From positions 26,300-90,299 of the forward strand of contig CAYXTP010000015.1 in assembly GCA_964467985.1 (NCBI GenBank): DNA of 64,000 bases, written 5' to 3'. This document shows, piece by piece, positions 14,412 to 22,718 of this stretch. How positions within the stretch are numbered: position 1 is the first letter of the stretch; every line of letters begins with the position of its first letter. Both the position numbers and the translations under genes were made by a program. Source of the stretch: GCA-2720975 sp964467985 (GTDB lineage Bacteria > Planctomycetota > UBA1135 > GCA-002686595). A model generated the notes under the pieces. It worked only from the letters and a program-made list of their open reading frames with translations, was not told the DNA's origin and ran no database searches.

Positions 14412-15873
14412 GATCCCGCTCTCCCCCACTGTATCGCCTGGACTGATGGCCGCGCTCGCTTGGCTGCTCACCTATCTCGTGCACAGTACGCTGCTGCTCG
14501 CCGGGGCTTGGTTGGCCTCGCGCTGGTTGCGTGGTCGTCTCGAACCGATTGGTGAGGTTGTTTGGAAGTGCGCCCTGGTGGGCGGGTTGTTCACGGCTTC
14601 GCTGCAGACCGTCGTCGGCCTGCCGTCCTATGGTGGGCGATGGGAACTCGCCGCGGCACCCAGTACCCGGGCGCTTCCCGGCCGTTCAACCAACACCCGT
14701 GAGGCGTGGGTGCCGCCACTCGAGCCAGGACGCGAGGTCGCATCTGGATCCCCACGGCAGGAGTCAAGACCCGTTGAGTTCCCGCTCACTAATAACTCGG
14801 ATCGCTCGCTCGCCATGGCTTCCGGCATCGACGCACAGCGGAGCCCACGACCCGAGGGGACGGACAGCAGGCAACCCCGCGCATGGATCATCGCGGAGCT
14901 GCTACTCGCAATCTCAGCCCTCGGACTGCTGCGCCTGACCTGGGCCCAGATCCGCCTGGGCCGCGGCCGCCGCAGCCCAATCACCAGCGGTCCGCTCTTT
15001 GGGCGGTTGCGACTTCTGCGCCAACGGGCCGGAGTGCGTCAGGCCGTACGCTTGACGCGCTCGAACCGCTTCCCGGTGCCCATGGCGCTGGGCGTCCTAC
15101 GCAAGGAAATCTGCGTGCCAGCGCGCGCCCTCTCGGATCTCAGTGGAGCGCAACAGGACACGATGCTGGCCCACGAGCTGGCCCACCTCCTGCGCCGCGA
15201 TCCCCTGTGGCTCGCCTTGGCCAGTGCCTTGGAAAAGGTCTTTTGGTTTCAGCCCCTGAATCGTGTCGCACGTCTGCACTTGCAGGAGTCCGCGGAGTTT
15301 GCCTGCGACGCCTGGGCCGCCGAGCAGACTCAAGGTCACCTGCCCCTGGCCAGTTGCCTGACCGAGGTCGCTGGCTGGACCGTGTCCGCCTGCGCCCCAC
15401 CCGAGACCGCCTGTGCCGTGCTCATGGCCGGCTCCCCGTCCACGCTCGGCCGTCGCATCGCTCGGCTTCTGCAACCCGAGCAGTCGCTACCTGAATCCAC
15501 GCTGGCGTGTTGGCGCTGGATTGCCCCTCTCGTTCTGCTGGCCGGGGGAACGGCGATTGCTCCGGCGGTGTCCGCAGGATCTCAGCCGGCGACGCCCGTC
15601 TTGACCAGCGACCCTGCGGTTTCCGGGACACGGCTCGCACCGACTGTACTGCCCCTCGCTGATGCCCTGACTGCGCTTCAGCAGGAGATCGCGTCCCTCC
15701 GTTCTGAAGTCGCCCTGCTGCGACTCGAATTGGGCGAGGGACCCGCCCTCGACTCGGCCAGCGCGCTGCTCGACCAACTCATCCGACAGGCCAACGAACT
15801 CCAAGCCCGGGGCGCGGAATTGCGCACTCGGGGCCAGACACTCCCATTCACACTTCAATCTCAAACCCGGTAG
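14404..15873 (+). CDS. M56-family membrane metalloprotease (BlaR1/MecR1-like)
   Basis: A 489-residue integral membrane protease. Hydrophobic segments occur at about 15-38, 57-75 and 162-178. The zinc motif is HELAH at 257-261 in MLAHELAHLLRRDPLWLAL, and the third ligand is probably Glu 298 in LQESAEFACDAWA. A further hydrophobic stretch lies near residues 375-400. The C-terminus is a coiled coil (LTALQQEIASLRSEVALLRLEL), not a penicillin-binding sensor domain, so the trigger is not obviously a beta-lactam. It is transcribed with the BlaI gene and a secreted coiled-coil protein. Confidence 0.88.
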   Translation: MIEIPLSPTVSPGLMAALAWLLTYLVHSTLLLAGAWLASRWLRGRLEPIGEVVWKCALVGGLFTASLQTVVGLPSYGGRWELAAAPSTRALPGRSTNTREAWVPPLEPGREVASGSPRQESRPVEFPLTNNSDRSLAMASGIDAQRSPRPEGTDSRQPRAWIIAELLLAISALGLLRLTWAQIRLGRGRRSPITSGPLFGRLRLLRQRAGVRQAVRLTRSNRFPVPMALGVLRKEICVPARALSDLSGAQQDTMLAHELAHLLRRDPLWLALASALEKVFWFQPLNRVARLHLQESAEFACDAWAAEQTQGHLPLASCLTEVAGWTVSACAPPETACAVLMAGSPSTLGRRIARLLQPEQSLPESTLACWRWIAPLVLLAGGTAIAPAVSAGSQPATPVLTSDPAVSGTRLAPTVLPLADALTALQQEIASLRSEVALLRLELGEGPALDSASALLDQLIRQANELQARGAELRTRGQTLPFTLQSQTR

Positions 15874-15878
15874 TTCCC

Positions 15879-16916
15879 ATGAAACAATCCATCCTTCCCC
15901 TACTGACCTTCTCCTCGTTGTGTGCCGCCATGGTGGGTATCGCCCCCTCACAGGAGCCCGAGCCGCAACGGGACATCCTTGTCGACCCTCCCGAGTGGGG
16001 CGTCTACGACGAACCGGTTGAGGAGTACAGCCTGCTCCAGGACGCTCCGGAACCGAAGGGGCAGCGGGAGGCCGAACTCGCCGTGCGGGTCGACGTACTT
16101 CGCACCCGTCTGACCACGCTCGAGGCCGAAATCAAGCGCTTGCAGCATTTGGATCGCCTCGAGGAAGCCAAGCGGGCCCAACAACAGGCCAAGGATCTGC
16201 GCACGGCCCTGCAGGCAACGGAACAAGAGCGGGCTTACAGAATTGAGTTTCAGAAACAGGCCGCCGGGCTGCCCGCAGATAACGCGTTCTTTGAACAAGA
16301 GCGGTCCAACCTGGATCGCGAGCAAGCCGAACTCCACGAACATCTCGCGCAATTGAAGCAAGAAATCACCTACCTCAAGCAGGCAGGAGATCTCGAGCGA
16401 GCCGAGCACAAGGCTCTGGAGGCAGAAGAGGTGAGCCAGATGCTCGAGAGACTGGTGCGCCAGATGAAGCTGCAGCAGACCAACAAGTTGTTCTACGGCC
16501 GCGTGCCGTCGGGGCTCCAAGACGATGCCCTAGTCGTTGATCGTTGGACAGAGGCCAAGCGACGAGGCACGGCCGTGCCTTCAGCGCGCAATCCGTTTGT
16601 TGACGCCTGGATGCGCGTTGATGCGCCGCACGCCGATGAAGAGGGCGAGGCCCGCGTCCACCACTTGCGAGTCGCCGCTGAGAACCTCAAGGCTGCAGGC
16701 CTACACGAGGAAGCCGAGGAACTCGCCCATCGCGCGCAGGCCCTGGCCGCCGAGCAGGCGCAAAGGGTCCATGGAGACCAGCATCAGAACCCCCTTGCTG
16801 GTCAGGTCGCTGAACTGACTGACATGGTCCACGAGTTGCGCGGACAGGTGTTCCAGATGCGCGAGATGATCGAGGAACTGCGCGCGCAGGTCCGCGAACT
16901 GAAATCCAGTCGGTAG
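15879..16916 (+). CDS. Secreted coiled-coil protein
   Basis: A 345-residue exported protein with a signal peptide (about residues 1-24, ILPLLTFSSLCAAMVGIAPS). Two long helical coiled-coil regions follow (about 60-200, rich in Glu, Gln, Arg, with LEAEIKRLQHLDRLEEAKRAQ), then a middle region, and a last coil with heptad-like VHELRGQVFQMREMIEELRAQVRELK. It starts five bases after the M56 gene, and its own C-terminal coil resembles the coil ending the protease, so the two may pair. No known enzyme domain. Likely the output of the BlaI/M56 switch. Confidence 0.65.
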   Translation: MKQSILPLLTFSSLCAAMVGIAPSQEPEPQRDILVDPPEWGVYDEPVEEYSLLQDAPEPKGQREAELAVRVDVLRTRLTTLEAEIKRLQHLDRLEEAKRAQQQAKDLRTALQATEQERAYRIEFQKQAAGLPADNAFFEQERSNLDREQAELHEHLAQLKQEITYLKQAGDLERAEHKALEAEEVSQMLERLVRQMKLQQTNKLFYGRVPSGLQDDALVVDRWTEAKRRGTAVPSARNPFVDAWMRVDAPHADEEGEARVHHLRVAAENLKAAGLHEEAEELAHRAQALAAEQAQRVHGDQHQNPLAGQVAELTDMVHELRGQVFQMREMIEELRAQVRELKSSR

Positions 16917-16941
16917 CACCCTTCAGGGTCAAGATCGGCAA

Positions 16942-16987
16942 CTGCCGCCCAGTCCTCCTGAGGGGGGGAGTGGGTGGCAGTTTTTTT
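16942..16987 (+). terminator. Rho-independent terminator
   Basis: The stem CTGCCGCCCA pairs with TGGGTGGCAG (one G-U pair) around an inner GC-rich segment, and is followed at once by seven Ts (16981-16987). It lies 26 bases after the stop of the coiled-coil gene and should end the BlaI/M56 transcript. Confidence 0.85.
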
Positions 16988-17170
16988 GGTTGGGGCTCGA
17001 ACCGTTGCTAAAAGGGGCATCGGGGCAAGGCAAGGAACACCCTGGGACGGGTGAATGCAGACCGCAGCCATGCGTACCTCGCCTGACGCGTGTGGACCAA
17101 TACCGCCGGGCGTCTCGCGTCCATTTTGCCTAGTGGTCCGCGCACATTGAGTTAGGTTCTTCCAGCGAGG

Positions 17171-18157
17171 ATGTCCATGGCCCCCATCGGAGCGAAACGC
17201 AGAGACAAGCACTCTCCTGAAGAGAAACAGAGACTTCAGGCCGCGGGGAAGATGCAAGTTGCCTACCGGCGGCTGAAGCGCGTTCGAAGAGGCCTGACTC
17301 ACAACCTTTGGTGGGCCAAGCTCTTTGCGGTGATCTCTAGCCTGGCCATTCTCTTTGTGCTGGACTTCAGCTTGGGCATCATCGCCCTCGTGATCGGGGC
17401 CAATGCCCTCAATCTTTACCTGTCGGTCTTGGCGATCCGATTTGTCGACCGGAGGCCGTTCATCTGGGCAATGTGGATCCTCCTGTTGCACTTGACGGAG
17501 GTGGCTGGGCAGGTCTACGAGGGTGGCCCTTGGTTCGTAAGCGCCTGCTGGGCTGTGTGGTTCGTGGTCATCGCGACCGATGCCTGGAAACTCGAAAGCG
17601 AAGCCAAGGACTACCCGGATCTCTTCCTGTCGAAACGCCTGCGGAACGAGCACCTGACGCACGACCCGGAGACCAGCGGCTCGATCCGCAAGCGCCACCG
17701 GGCCGTCGAACGGTCGCGCGCCTTCAGCCTCTGGCGGCGGCGCTTCATTTGGGTCGGCGCAACGGCCGCGCTTTCGTATGGCGCCGTGGCAGGCTACAGG
17801 GTCTACACGGCCCCACCGTCTCCCGAGTCCATGCTGGAGGAATTTCGGGCGGCTTGGAACGCGGACGACGTGGCTGCCGTCGCCGCCGAGGGGTACACCG
17901 AGCGGATGTGCCGTCAACTGGAACGCAACTTGCCCTCGCTGAAACAGCGCAACGAATGGGGCCTTCGCCTCCCGCAGCTGGAGGAGCCCAGCTGGACAGA
18001 AACGGAGGCATTCATCGGCACCCTGCGCGCCCGGGCCAACTTCCCCGGCCAAACCGGCAGCCTCAGTCTCAGATTGGAGTACCTCAACCACCGCTGGGTT
18101 GTCACGAGCCTCAAGTGGAACCGAGACGAGGCCCGGGCACTGGAGTCACTTCGGTAG
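17171..18157 (+). CDS. Membrane protein of unknown function
   Basis: A 328-residue protein. After a basic N-terminus come hydrophobic segments at about 50-85 (LFAVISSLAILFVLDF, GIIALVIGANALNLYL), 97-110 and 125-137, then one at about 194-210 (FIWVGATAALSYGAVAGY). The last 110 residues are soluble, with a pattern of a small alpha-beta domain (ESMLEEFRAAWNADDVAAVAAEGY, then LRLEYLNHRWVVTSLKW) resembling stress-response or SnoaL-like helper folds. It stands alone, 180 bases after a terminator and 300 bases before the MoxR gene. No family recognised. Confidence 0.7.
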   Translation: MSMAPIGAKRRDKHSPEEKQRLQAAGKMQVAYRRLKRVRRGLTHNLWWAKLFAVISSLAILFVLDFSLGIIALVIGANALNLYLSVLAIRFVDRRPFIWAMWILLLHLTEVAGQVYEGGPWFVSACWAVWFVVIATDAWKLESEAKDYPDLFLSKRLRNEHLTHDPETSGSIRKRHRAVERSRAFSLWRRRFIWVGATAALSYGAVAGYRVYTAPPSPESMLEEFRAAWNADDVAAVAAEGYTERMCRQLERNLPSLKQRNEWGLRLPQLEEPSWTETEAFIGTLRARANFPGQTGSLSLRLEYLNHRWVVTSLKWNRDEARALESLR

Positions 18158-18460
18158 AAGCGGTTCGAGATCTGCAAGAAGCCACCGATAGAGGGCTGCT
18201 TGTGCCGCCGGTTTGACTCAAACTTGACCCGTCTTGAAATCTGGGACTCGAAAGGGACCGGGACCCGCGGGGGGTATATGGACTAAGGTAGAGCACCTGC
18301 CCGGCCGCATACCCAACCCCCNNNNNNNNNNNNNNNNNNNNNNNNNNNNNNNNNNNNNNNNNNNNNNNNNNNNNNNNNNNNNNNNNNNNNNNNNNNNNNN
18401 NNNNNNNNNNNNNNNNNNNNNAACCCCCTAACCCCCTAACCCCCCATCCCCCTCGACCCC
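18158..18460. other. 303-base leader with a gap and an AACCCCCT repeat ahead of the MoxR operon
   Basis: It holds a 100-N gap at 18322-18421. The right side carries tandem units AACCCCCT AACCCCCT AACCCCC, ending about 15 bases before the MoxR ATG, and the left side ends in AACCCCC. No purine-rich ribosome-binding site is seen. The tract is probably longer than shown, because the assembly broke on it. Confidence 0.75.
18322..18421. other. 100-N assembly gap in an AACCCCCT tract
   Basis: The flanks read AACCCCC on both sides, so the Ns very likely hide an array of short repeats of unknown number. Confidence 0.85.
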
Positions 18461-19504
18461 ATGTCCGAAGCCTCTCTCGAGCGCCTGCGTCAGACCCACG
18501 CGCGCATGAAAACTGAATTGCAGCGTGTGATCGTCGGGCAGGACGAAGTGATCGATCAGTTGCTGCTGGCCATCCTGACCCGCGGCCACTGCTTGCTGGT
18601 GGGCGTGCCCGGCTTGGCCAAGACGCTGATGATCTCCAGCGTGGCTCAGACGATGAAATTGGATTTCAACCGCATCCAGTTCACCCCCGATCTGATGCCC
18701 TCGGACATCACCGGAACAGAGCTGCTGCACATCGATCCAGAAGGCGGCGAGCGCTCGTTCCGCTTCGCACCCGGCCCACTGTTTTGCAACGTCCTGTTGG
18801 CGGACGAGATCAACCGCACACCTCCGAAGACCCAAGCCGCGTTGCTGGAAGCCATGGTCGAGCGGCAGGTCACGTCAGGCGGCACGACCCATGCTTTGCC
18901 GGATCCCTTCTTCGTGCTGGCCACCCAGAACCCCATCGAACAGGAAGGCACCTACCCGCTGCCCGAGGCACAGCTGGACCGCTTCATGTTTATGGTCAAG
19001 GTGGACTACCCCGATGCGGATGAGGAGCGCGAGATTCTGCGACGCACCACCGGCAACGCAGGTGAAACCATCGAAGGCATCCTGGACGGCGAGGAGCTCC
19101 ACGAGTTGCAGGCCGCAGTACGCGAGGTGCCGGTTGCGGACGCGGTCTATGACTACGCCTTGGCCTTGACGCGCAGCTCGCGCGTGCGCGGTGACACGCC
19201 TCTGGATTTCATCAAGGAGTACGTGACCTGGGGTGCCGGCCCGCGCGCCAGCCAGTTCCTGATCTTGGGCGGCAAGGCGCACGCCGCTTTGCAGGGGCGC
19301 AACCACGTGTCGACAGAAGACGTGCGCGCCGTGGCCCACCCGGTTTTACGTCACCGCATCCTGGTCAACTTCACCGCCCAAGCCGAAGGGGTCGACTCCG
19401 ACACCATCGTCGATCGCCTGCTCGAATCTGTTCAACCCGGAGCCGGAGTGGGAGCGGGCGTGCCAGGCTTGAGTCCGTCGAGTTTGGGCGAGGCCGCTGG
19501 CTGA
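18461..19504 (+). CDS. MoxR-family AAA+ ATPase
   Basis: A 347-residue AAA+ ATPase of the MoxR subfamily. Walker A is GVPGLAKT (48-55), Walker B is VLLADEIN (111-118), ATQNP (154-158) is sensor 1, and EGTYPLPEAQLDRF is the arginine-finger segment. MoxR proteins help assemble or mature complexes with VWA-domain partners, and the next three genes are such partners. Inserted-loop residues such as DITGTELL are typical. It is first of the 20-kb operon and its leader contains a repeat tract. Confidence 0.95.
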   Translation: MSEASLERLRQTHARMKTELQRVIVGQDEVIDQLLLAILTRGHCLLVGVPGLAKTLMISSVAQTMKLDFNRIQFTPDLMPSDITGTELLHIDPEGGERSFRFAPGPLFCNVLLADEINRTPPKTQAALLEAMVERQVTSGGTTHALPDPFFVLATQNPIEQEGTYPLPEAQLDRFMFMVKVDYPDADEEREILRRTTGNAGETIEGILDGEELHELQAAVREVPVADAVYDYALALTRSSRVRGDTPLDFIKEYVTWGAGPRASQFLILGGKAHAALQGRNHVSTEDVRAVAHPVLRHRILVNFTAQAEGVDSDTIVDRLLESVQPGAGVGAGVPGLSPSSLGEAAG

Positions 19505-19517
19505 GCCACAGCCTCCG

Positions 19518-20426
19518 ATGGTCCCCCACTTCGCAGGACTCGATCCGGCCATCCTCGACCGCCTCTCCAGCTTGAGCCTGGTGGCGCGCAAGGTCGTGGA
19601 GGGCACCTTGAGTGGAACCCACCGCTCCCCGCACCACGGGAGTTCGGTGGAGTTTGCTCAACACCGCGCCTACGCGCCCGGCGATGAATTGCGTCGTATC
19701 GATTGGAAGGTGTACGGGCGTTCGGAACGCTTGGTGGTCAAGGAGTATGTGGAAGAGACCAACCTGGCATGCAATCTCCTGCTGGATGCATCCGAGTCCA
19801 TGGCCTTCACTTCGCTCAATTGGAGCAAGTTCGACTACGCGCGCTGGGCCGTTGCCGCCCTCAGTCACCTGGTCATTGGAGCGCGAGACACAGCGGGCTT
19901 GGTGGTCTTCGATCAGCAGCACCGCAGCAAGGTGCCCCCCGGGAATGGATCCGCGCAGGAGGTGGCCATCCTGAAGACCCTGGAGACCAGCGAGCCCGGC
20001 GGCCCTACGGCCATCGGTGAAGTGTTGCGGACCCTCGCCCCGCGCTTGCGGCGACGGGGCATCAGCATGATTTTCAGCGACTTCTTCGACGAGGTGGAAA
20101 CCATTCTGGAGGGTATTCGCAGACTGGTTCACGGGGGTCACGAACCGATCTTGGTTCAGATCCTCGACCCTCTCGAAACGAGTTTTGAACTCGATGCCCT
20201 GCTCAAACTCGAGGGGCTCGAGGGGGCCGGCTCACACAAGATCGATCCCAAGACGATCCGCGAGGCCTACCTCAAGGAAATGGAGGCCCACAACCAGGCG
20301 CTGGCCCGGGCGGCCCGATCCCTTTCGGTGGACCTGGTTCAGACCACGACCGACAAGCCGCTCGACGCTGTCCTCTCTGCTTACTTGAACCGGCGCAGCG
20401 CGCGAGCACGGGGAGGGGGGCGCTAG
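19518..20426 (+). CDS. DUF58 protein (VWA-like MoxR partner)
   Basis: A 302-residue protein of the DUF58 family. The family block HRAYAPGDELRRIDWKVYGR is at about 49-68, and the VWA-like metal site DASESM at 90-95 is followed by an alpha-beta fold (GLVVFDQQHRSK, ISMIFSDFFDEVETIL). DUF58 proteins nearly always follow MoxR and are thought to be its cofactor or client. Thirteen bases separate it from the MoxR gene and its stop is next to the ATG of the following gene. Confidence 0.93.
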   Translation: MVPHFAGLDPAILDRLSSLSLVARKVVEGTLSGTHRSPHHGSSVEFAQHRAYAPGDELRRIDWKVYGRSERLVVKEYVEETNLACNLLLDASESMAFTSLNWSKFDYARWAVAALSHLVIGARDTAGLVVFDQQHRSKVPPGNGSAQEVAILKTLETSEPGGPTAIGEVLRTLAPRLRRRGISMIFSDFFDEVETILEGIRRLVHGGHEPILVQILDPLETSFELDALLKLEGLEGAGSHKIDPKTIREAYLKEMEAHNQALARAARSLSVDLVQTTTDKPLDAVLSAYLNRRSARARGGGR

Positions 20427-22718
20427 ATGTTCGAGGGCTTCGTCAACCCCGGGCTGGTGATCGGGACCTCCTTGGCGGCGGTTCCGTTGCTGATCCACTT
20501 GCTCAACCGGCAGCGCTACAAACCCATGCCCTGGGGCGCGATGCGTTTTGTGATCGCCGCCTACCGCAAGACGCGGCGGCGCGTGCGACTGGAAAACTTA
20601 TTGCTCCTGCTGCTGCGCATGGCGGGCATCGCCTTGCTGGCCCTGTGCGTCGCGCGACCGTTCGCGGGCGGAGACGGGGCACTGGGCCCGATGACGGAAG
20701 CGCGGCGGGATGTCGTGCTCGTGGTGGATGCCTCCGCTTCGACGGGCTACCGAGAGCAGGTGGAGACCGTGTTCGAACGCAGCTTGCGCCGAGTCACGGC
20801 GTTGTTGGAAGAGCTCGACGGCCCCCGCGGGGATCGAGCGCAACTGATTGTGATGGGACGCACACCACGGGCCTTGGGTTGGGGAGACCCCAGCAAGGCC
20901 CTCAATCTCGTCCCGACCCTGGCACCGGGCGCGGAGCGTGCAGATCTGGCCGCAACCCTGGCGAAGGTGCTAGCCATTTGTGAGGAAGACGCAGCAGGCA
21001 CAGGCAGCGCCCACGTGCAGGTACGCATCCTGTGTGACTTGCAGCAGGATCTCTTTGCGAGCCTACGGGGGGACGTGTCCGATTCAAACGCAACGCCAGT
21101 TCCCACGAACCCGTCCGACGCGCGGGAGGGAGACCAGACAGACAGCGTTGCTCTCGCCCGCCAGCACTTGGACAACTTGCAGGATCTCGGAGTAAGGGTC
21201 TTGATTGAAGATCAAGGCCCCACCGCGAGCACGCCCGCCAACCTGTCGATCCAGTCCATCCGCACCCTGAACCAGCCGATCGGCGAACGAGCTCGAGTGC
21301 AGGTAGCGGTTCTCGTGTCCAACCACGGCAGCTCGCCCAGGCCGGCGGAACGGGTTGCCCTGCGAGTCAATGGAAACAAGTTGCCGATTGTCCAGGTGGA
21401 TGTGCCTGCTCGTGGACAGGCCGAAGCTCTCTTCTCGTTCCAGGCGGAAACGCCCGGGCCGCAGAGTGTGGAAACTCACCTGGAGGGAGACCAGTTGGCC
21501 GCCGACGATCGGCGTGCAGCGGTCATCATTGTGCCGCCGGCCATTTCTGTGCTCGTCGTCAACGGTTCGCCGTCTACCGAGTTGGACAAGGACGGAGTGG
21601 GGTATCTGTTGCTCTCCCTCGAACCCCTGCGGGTAGGAGACGGTCCAGGCAACACCCTGGTCGCTCCCTTCGAGGCCAGCGAAATCGCTCCGGCGGACCT
21701 GCTCTCGACTAGCTTGGATCTGCGCGACTACCAGGTCATCGTCTTGGCGGGCGTGGCCAGCTTGCCAGACACGGCTGTTCAAGCCTTGACCGATCGCGTG
21801 GCGAGTGGAGCCTCTCTGATTTTCGCGATGGGCTCGCGCCTCGCAGACCTGGAGGGCACCAACCGGAAACTGTTCCGCGCCGACGGCACGGGCCTACTGC
21901 CAGCAGAACTGTTGCAGCGCAGAAGCACTTCGCGCCGCGGCCGCTACTGGCGTGTGGGTCAATTCGAAGAGGCGCACCCCGTCTTCAAGTTCTTCTCGGA
22001 CGAGCATTGGAAGCCACTGTTAACTGAGGTGCCCATCTATTCCTTCGTCGAGGCGCGAGCGCTCGACGACGCGCGAGTGCTGGCCCGCCTGGATGACGAG
22101 AGCCGCTCGCCGCTGTTGATCGAGCGCCCCTTCGATCAGGGGCGCGTTTACCTCTGGACGACCAGCTTCGAGCAGGATTGGACGGACATCGTCGCATCAC
22201 CCAGCACGCTCGTGCCGCTCATGCACGAGTGGATGATGAGCGCTGGCAGCCAAGACTCGGGGCCGCGTGAAGCACGGCCTTCGGAGCCGATCTCCCTGAT
22301 CCTGGACGGCTTTCCGCGCGAGCCGCAATTGGTCCGCCCGGACGGAACCGGAAGGCCCCTGACCGAATCCCCCGTGCAACAGCCGGACGGACGTTGGCGT
22401 CTGGCGACCCTGGCCGCCACCGACACGGCTCTGCCCGGGCTCTACAGTGTGCAGTTGGAGGGGGCTGCGGCTGAGCCGTTTGCGATCTCGCTCGATCCCC
22501 GAGAAAGCGAACTCGAGCGCATCTCCCCAGTGATCCTGGATAGCCTGCATCCCGCCTTGGGGCTTGTGGAACCCGACTCTTCCACGGGGAGTGACAGCGA
22601 TCTGCCAGCGCGTCGTGGTGAGGTCTGGCGCTGGCTTGCACTGGCTGCGCTGGTGGCCTTGGTGGCGGAGTCCATTTGGGGTGCGCGACTGGGGCGGCGC
22701 AGGAAGGTGGTGGCTTGA
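20427..22718 (+). CDS. BatA-type membrane protein with VWA domain
   Basis: A 763-residue membrane protein. The N-terminus is the double-helix BatA module: GLVIGTSLAAVPLLIHLLNRQ (about 9-29), then LENLLLLLLRMAGIALLAL (55-73). A VWA domain starts at DVVLVVDASASTG with its metal site at 101-105. The middle is beta-rich (LRVNGNKLPIVQVD, FSFQAETPGPQ). A second Rossmann-like part follows (YQVIVLAGVASLPDTAV), and a last helix (LALAALVALVAESIWG) near 740-757 anchors the C-terminus. It abuts the DUF58 gene and shares one base with the next start (TGATG). Confidence 0.9.
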   Translation: MFEGFVNPGLVIGTSLAAVPLLIHLLNRQRYKPMPWGAMRFVIAAYRKTRRRVRLENLLLLLLRMAGIALLALCVARPFAGGDGALGPMTEARRDVVLVVDASASTGYREQVETVFERSLRRVTALLEELDGPRGDRAQLIVMGRTPRALGWGDPSKALNLVPTLAPGAERADLAATLAKVLAICEEDAAGTGSAHVQVRILCDLQQDLFASLRGDVSDSNATPVPTNPSDAREGDQTDSVALARQHLDNLQDLGVRVLIEDQGPTASTPANLSIQSIRTLNQPIGERARVQVAVLVSNHGSSPRPAERVALRVNGNKLPIVQVDVPARGQAEALFSFQAETPGPQSVETHLEGDQLAADDRRAAVIIVPPAISVLVVNGSPSTELDKDGVGYLLLSLEPLRVGDGPGNTLVAPFEASEIAPADLLSTSLDLRDYQVIVLAGVASLPDTAVQALTDRVASGASLIFAMGSRLADLEGTNRKLFRADGTGLLPAELLQRRSTSRRGRYWRVGQFEEAHPVFKFFSDEHWKPLLTEVPIYSFVEARALDDARVLARLDDESRSPLLIERPFDQGRVYLWTTSFEQDWTDIVASPSTLVPLMHEWMMSAGSQDSGPREARPSEPISLILDGFPREPQLVRPDGTGRPLTESPVQQPDGRWRLATLAATDTALPGLYSVQLEGAAAEPFAISLDPRESELERISPVILDSLHPALGLVEPDSSTGSDSDLPARRGEVWRWLALAALVALVAESIWGARLGRRRKVVA

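Noticed and set aside
16802..18091. A 429-codon open frame on the minus strand spanning the terminator and the membrane protein gene
   Set aside because: It crosses a strong terminator and overlaps genes on the other strand with clear hydrophobic segments.
18422..18446. AACCCCCT repeats as a eukaryote-like telomere
   Set aside because: They lie internally ahead of a bacterial operon, and the surrounding genes are bacterial.
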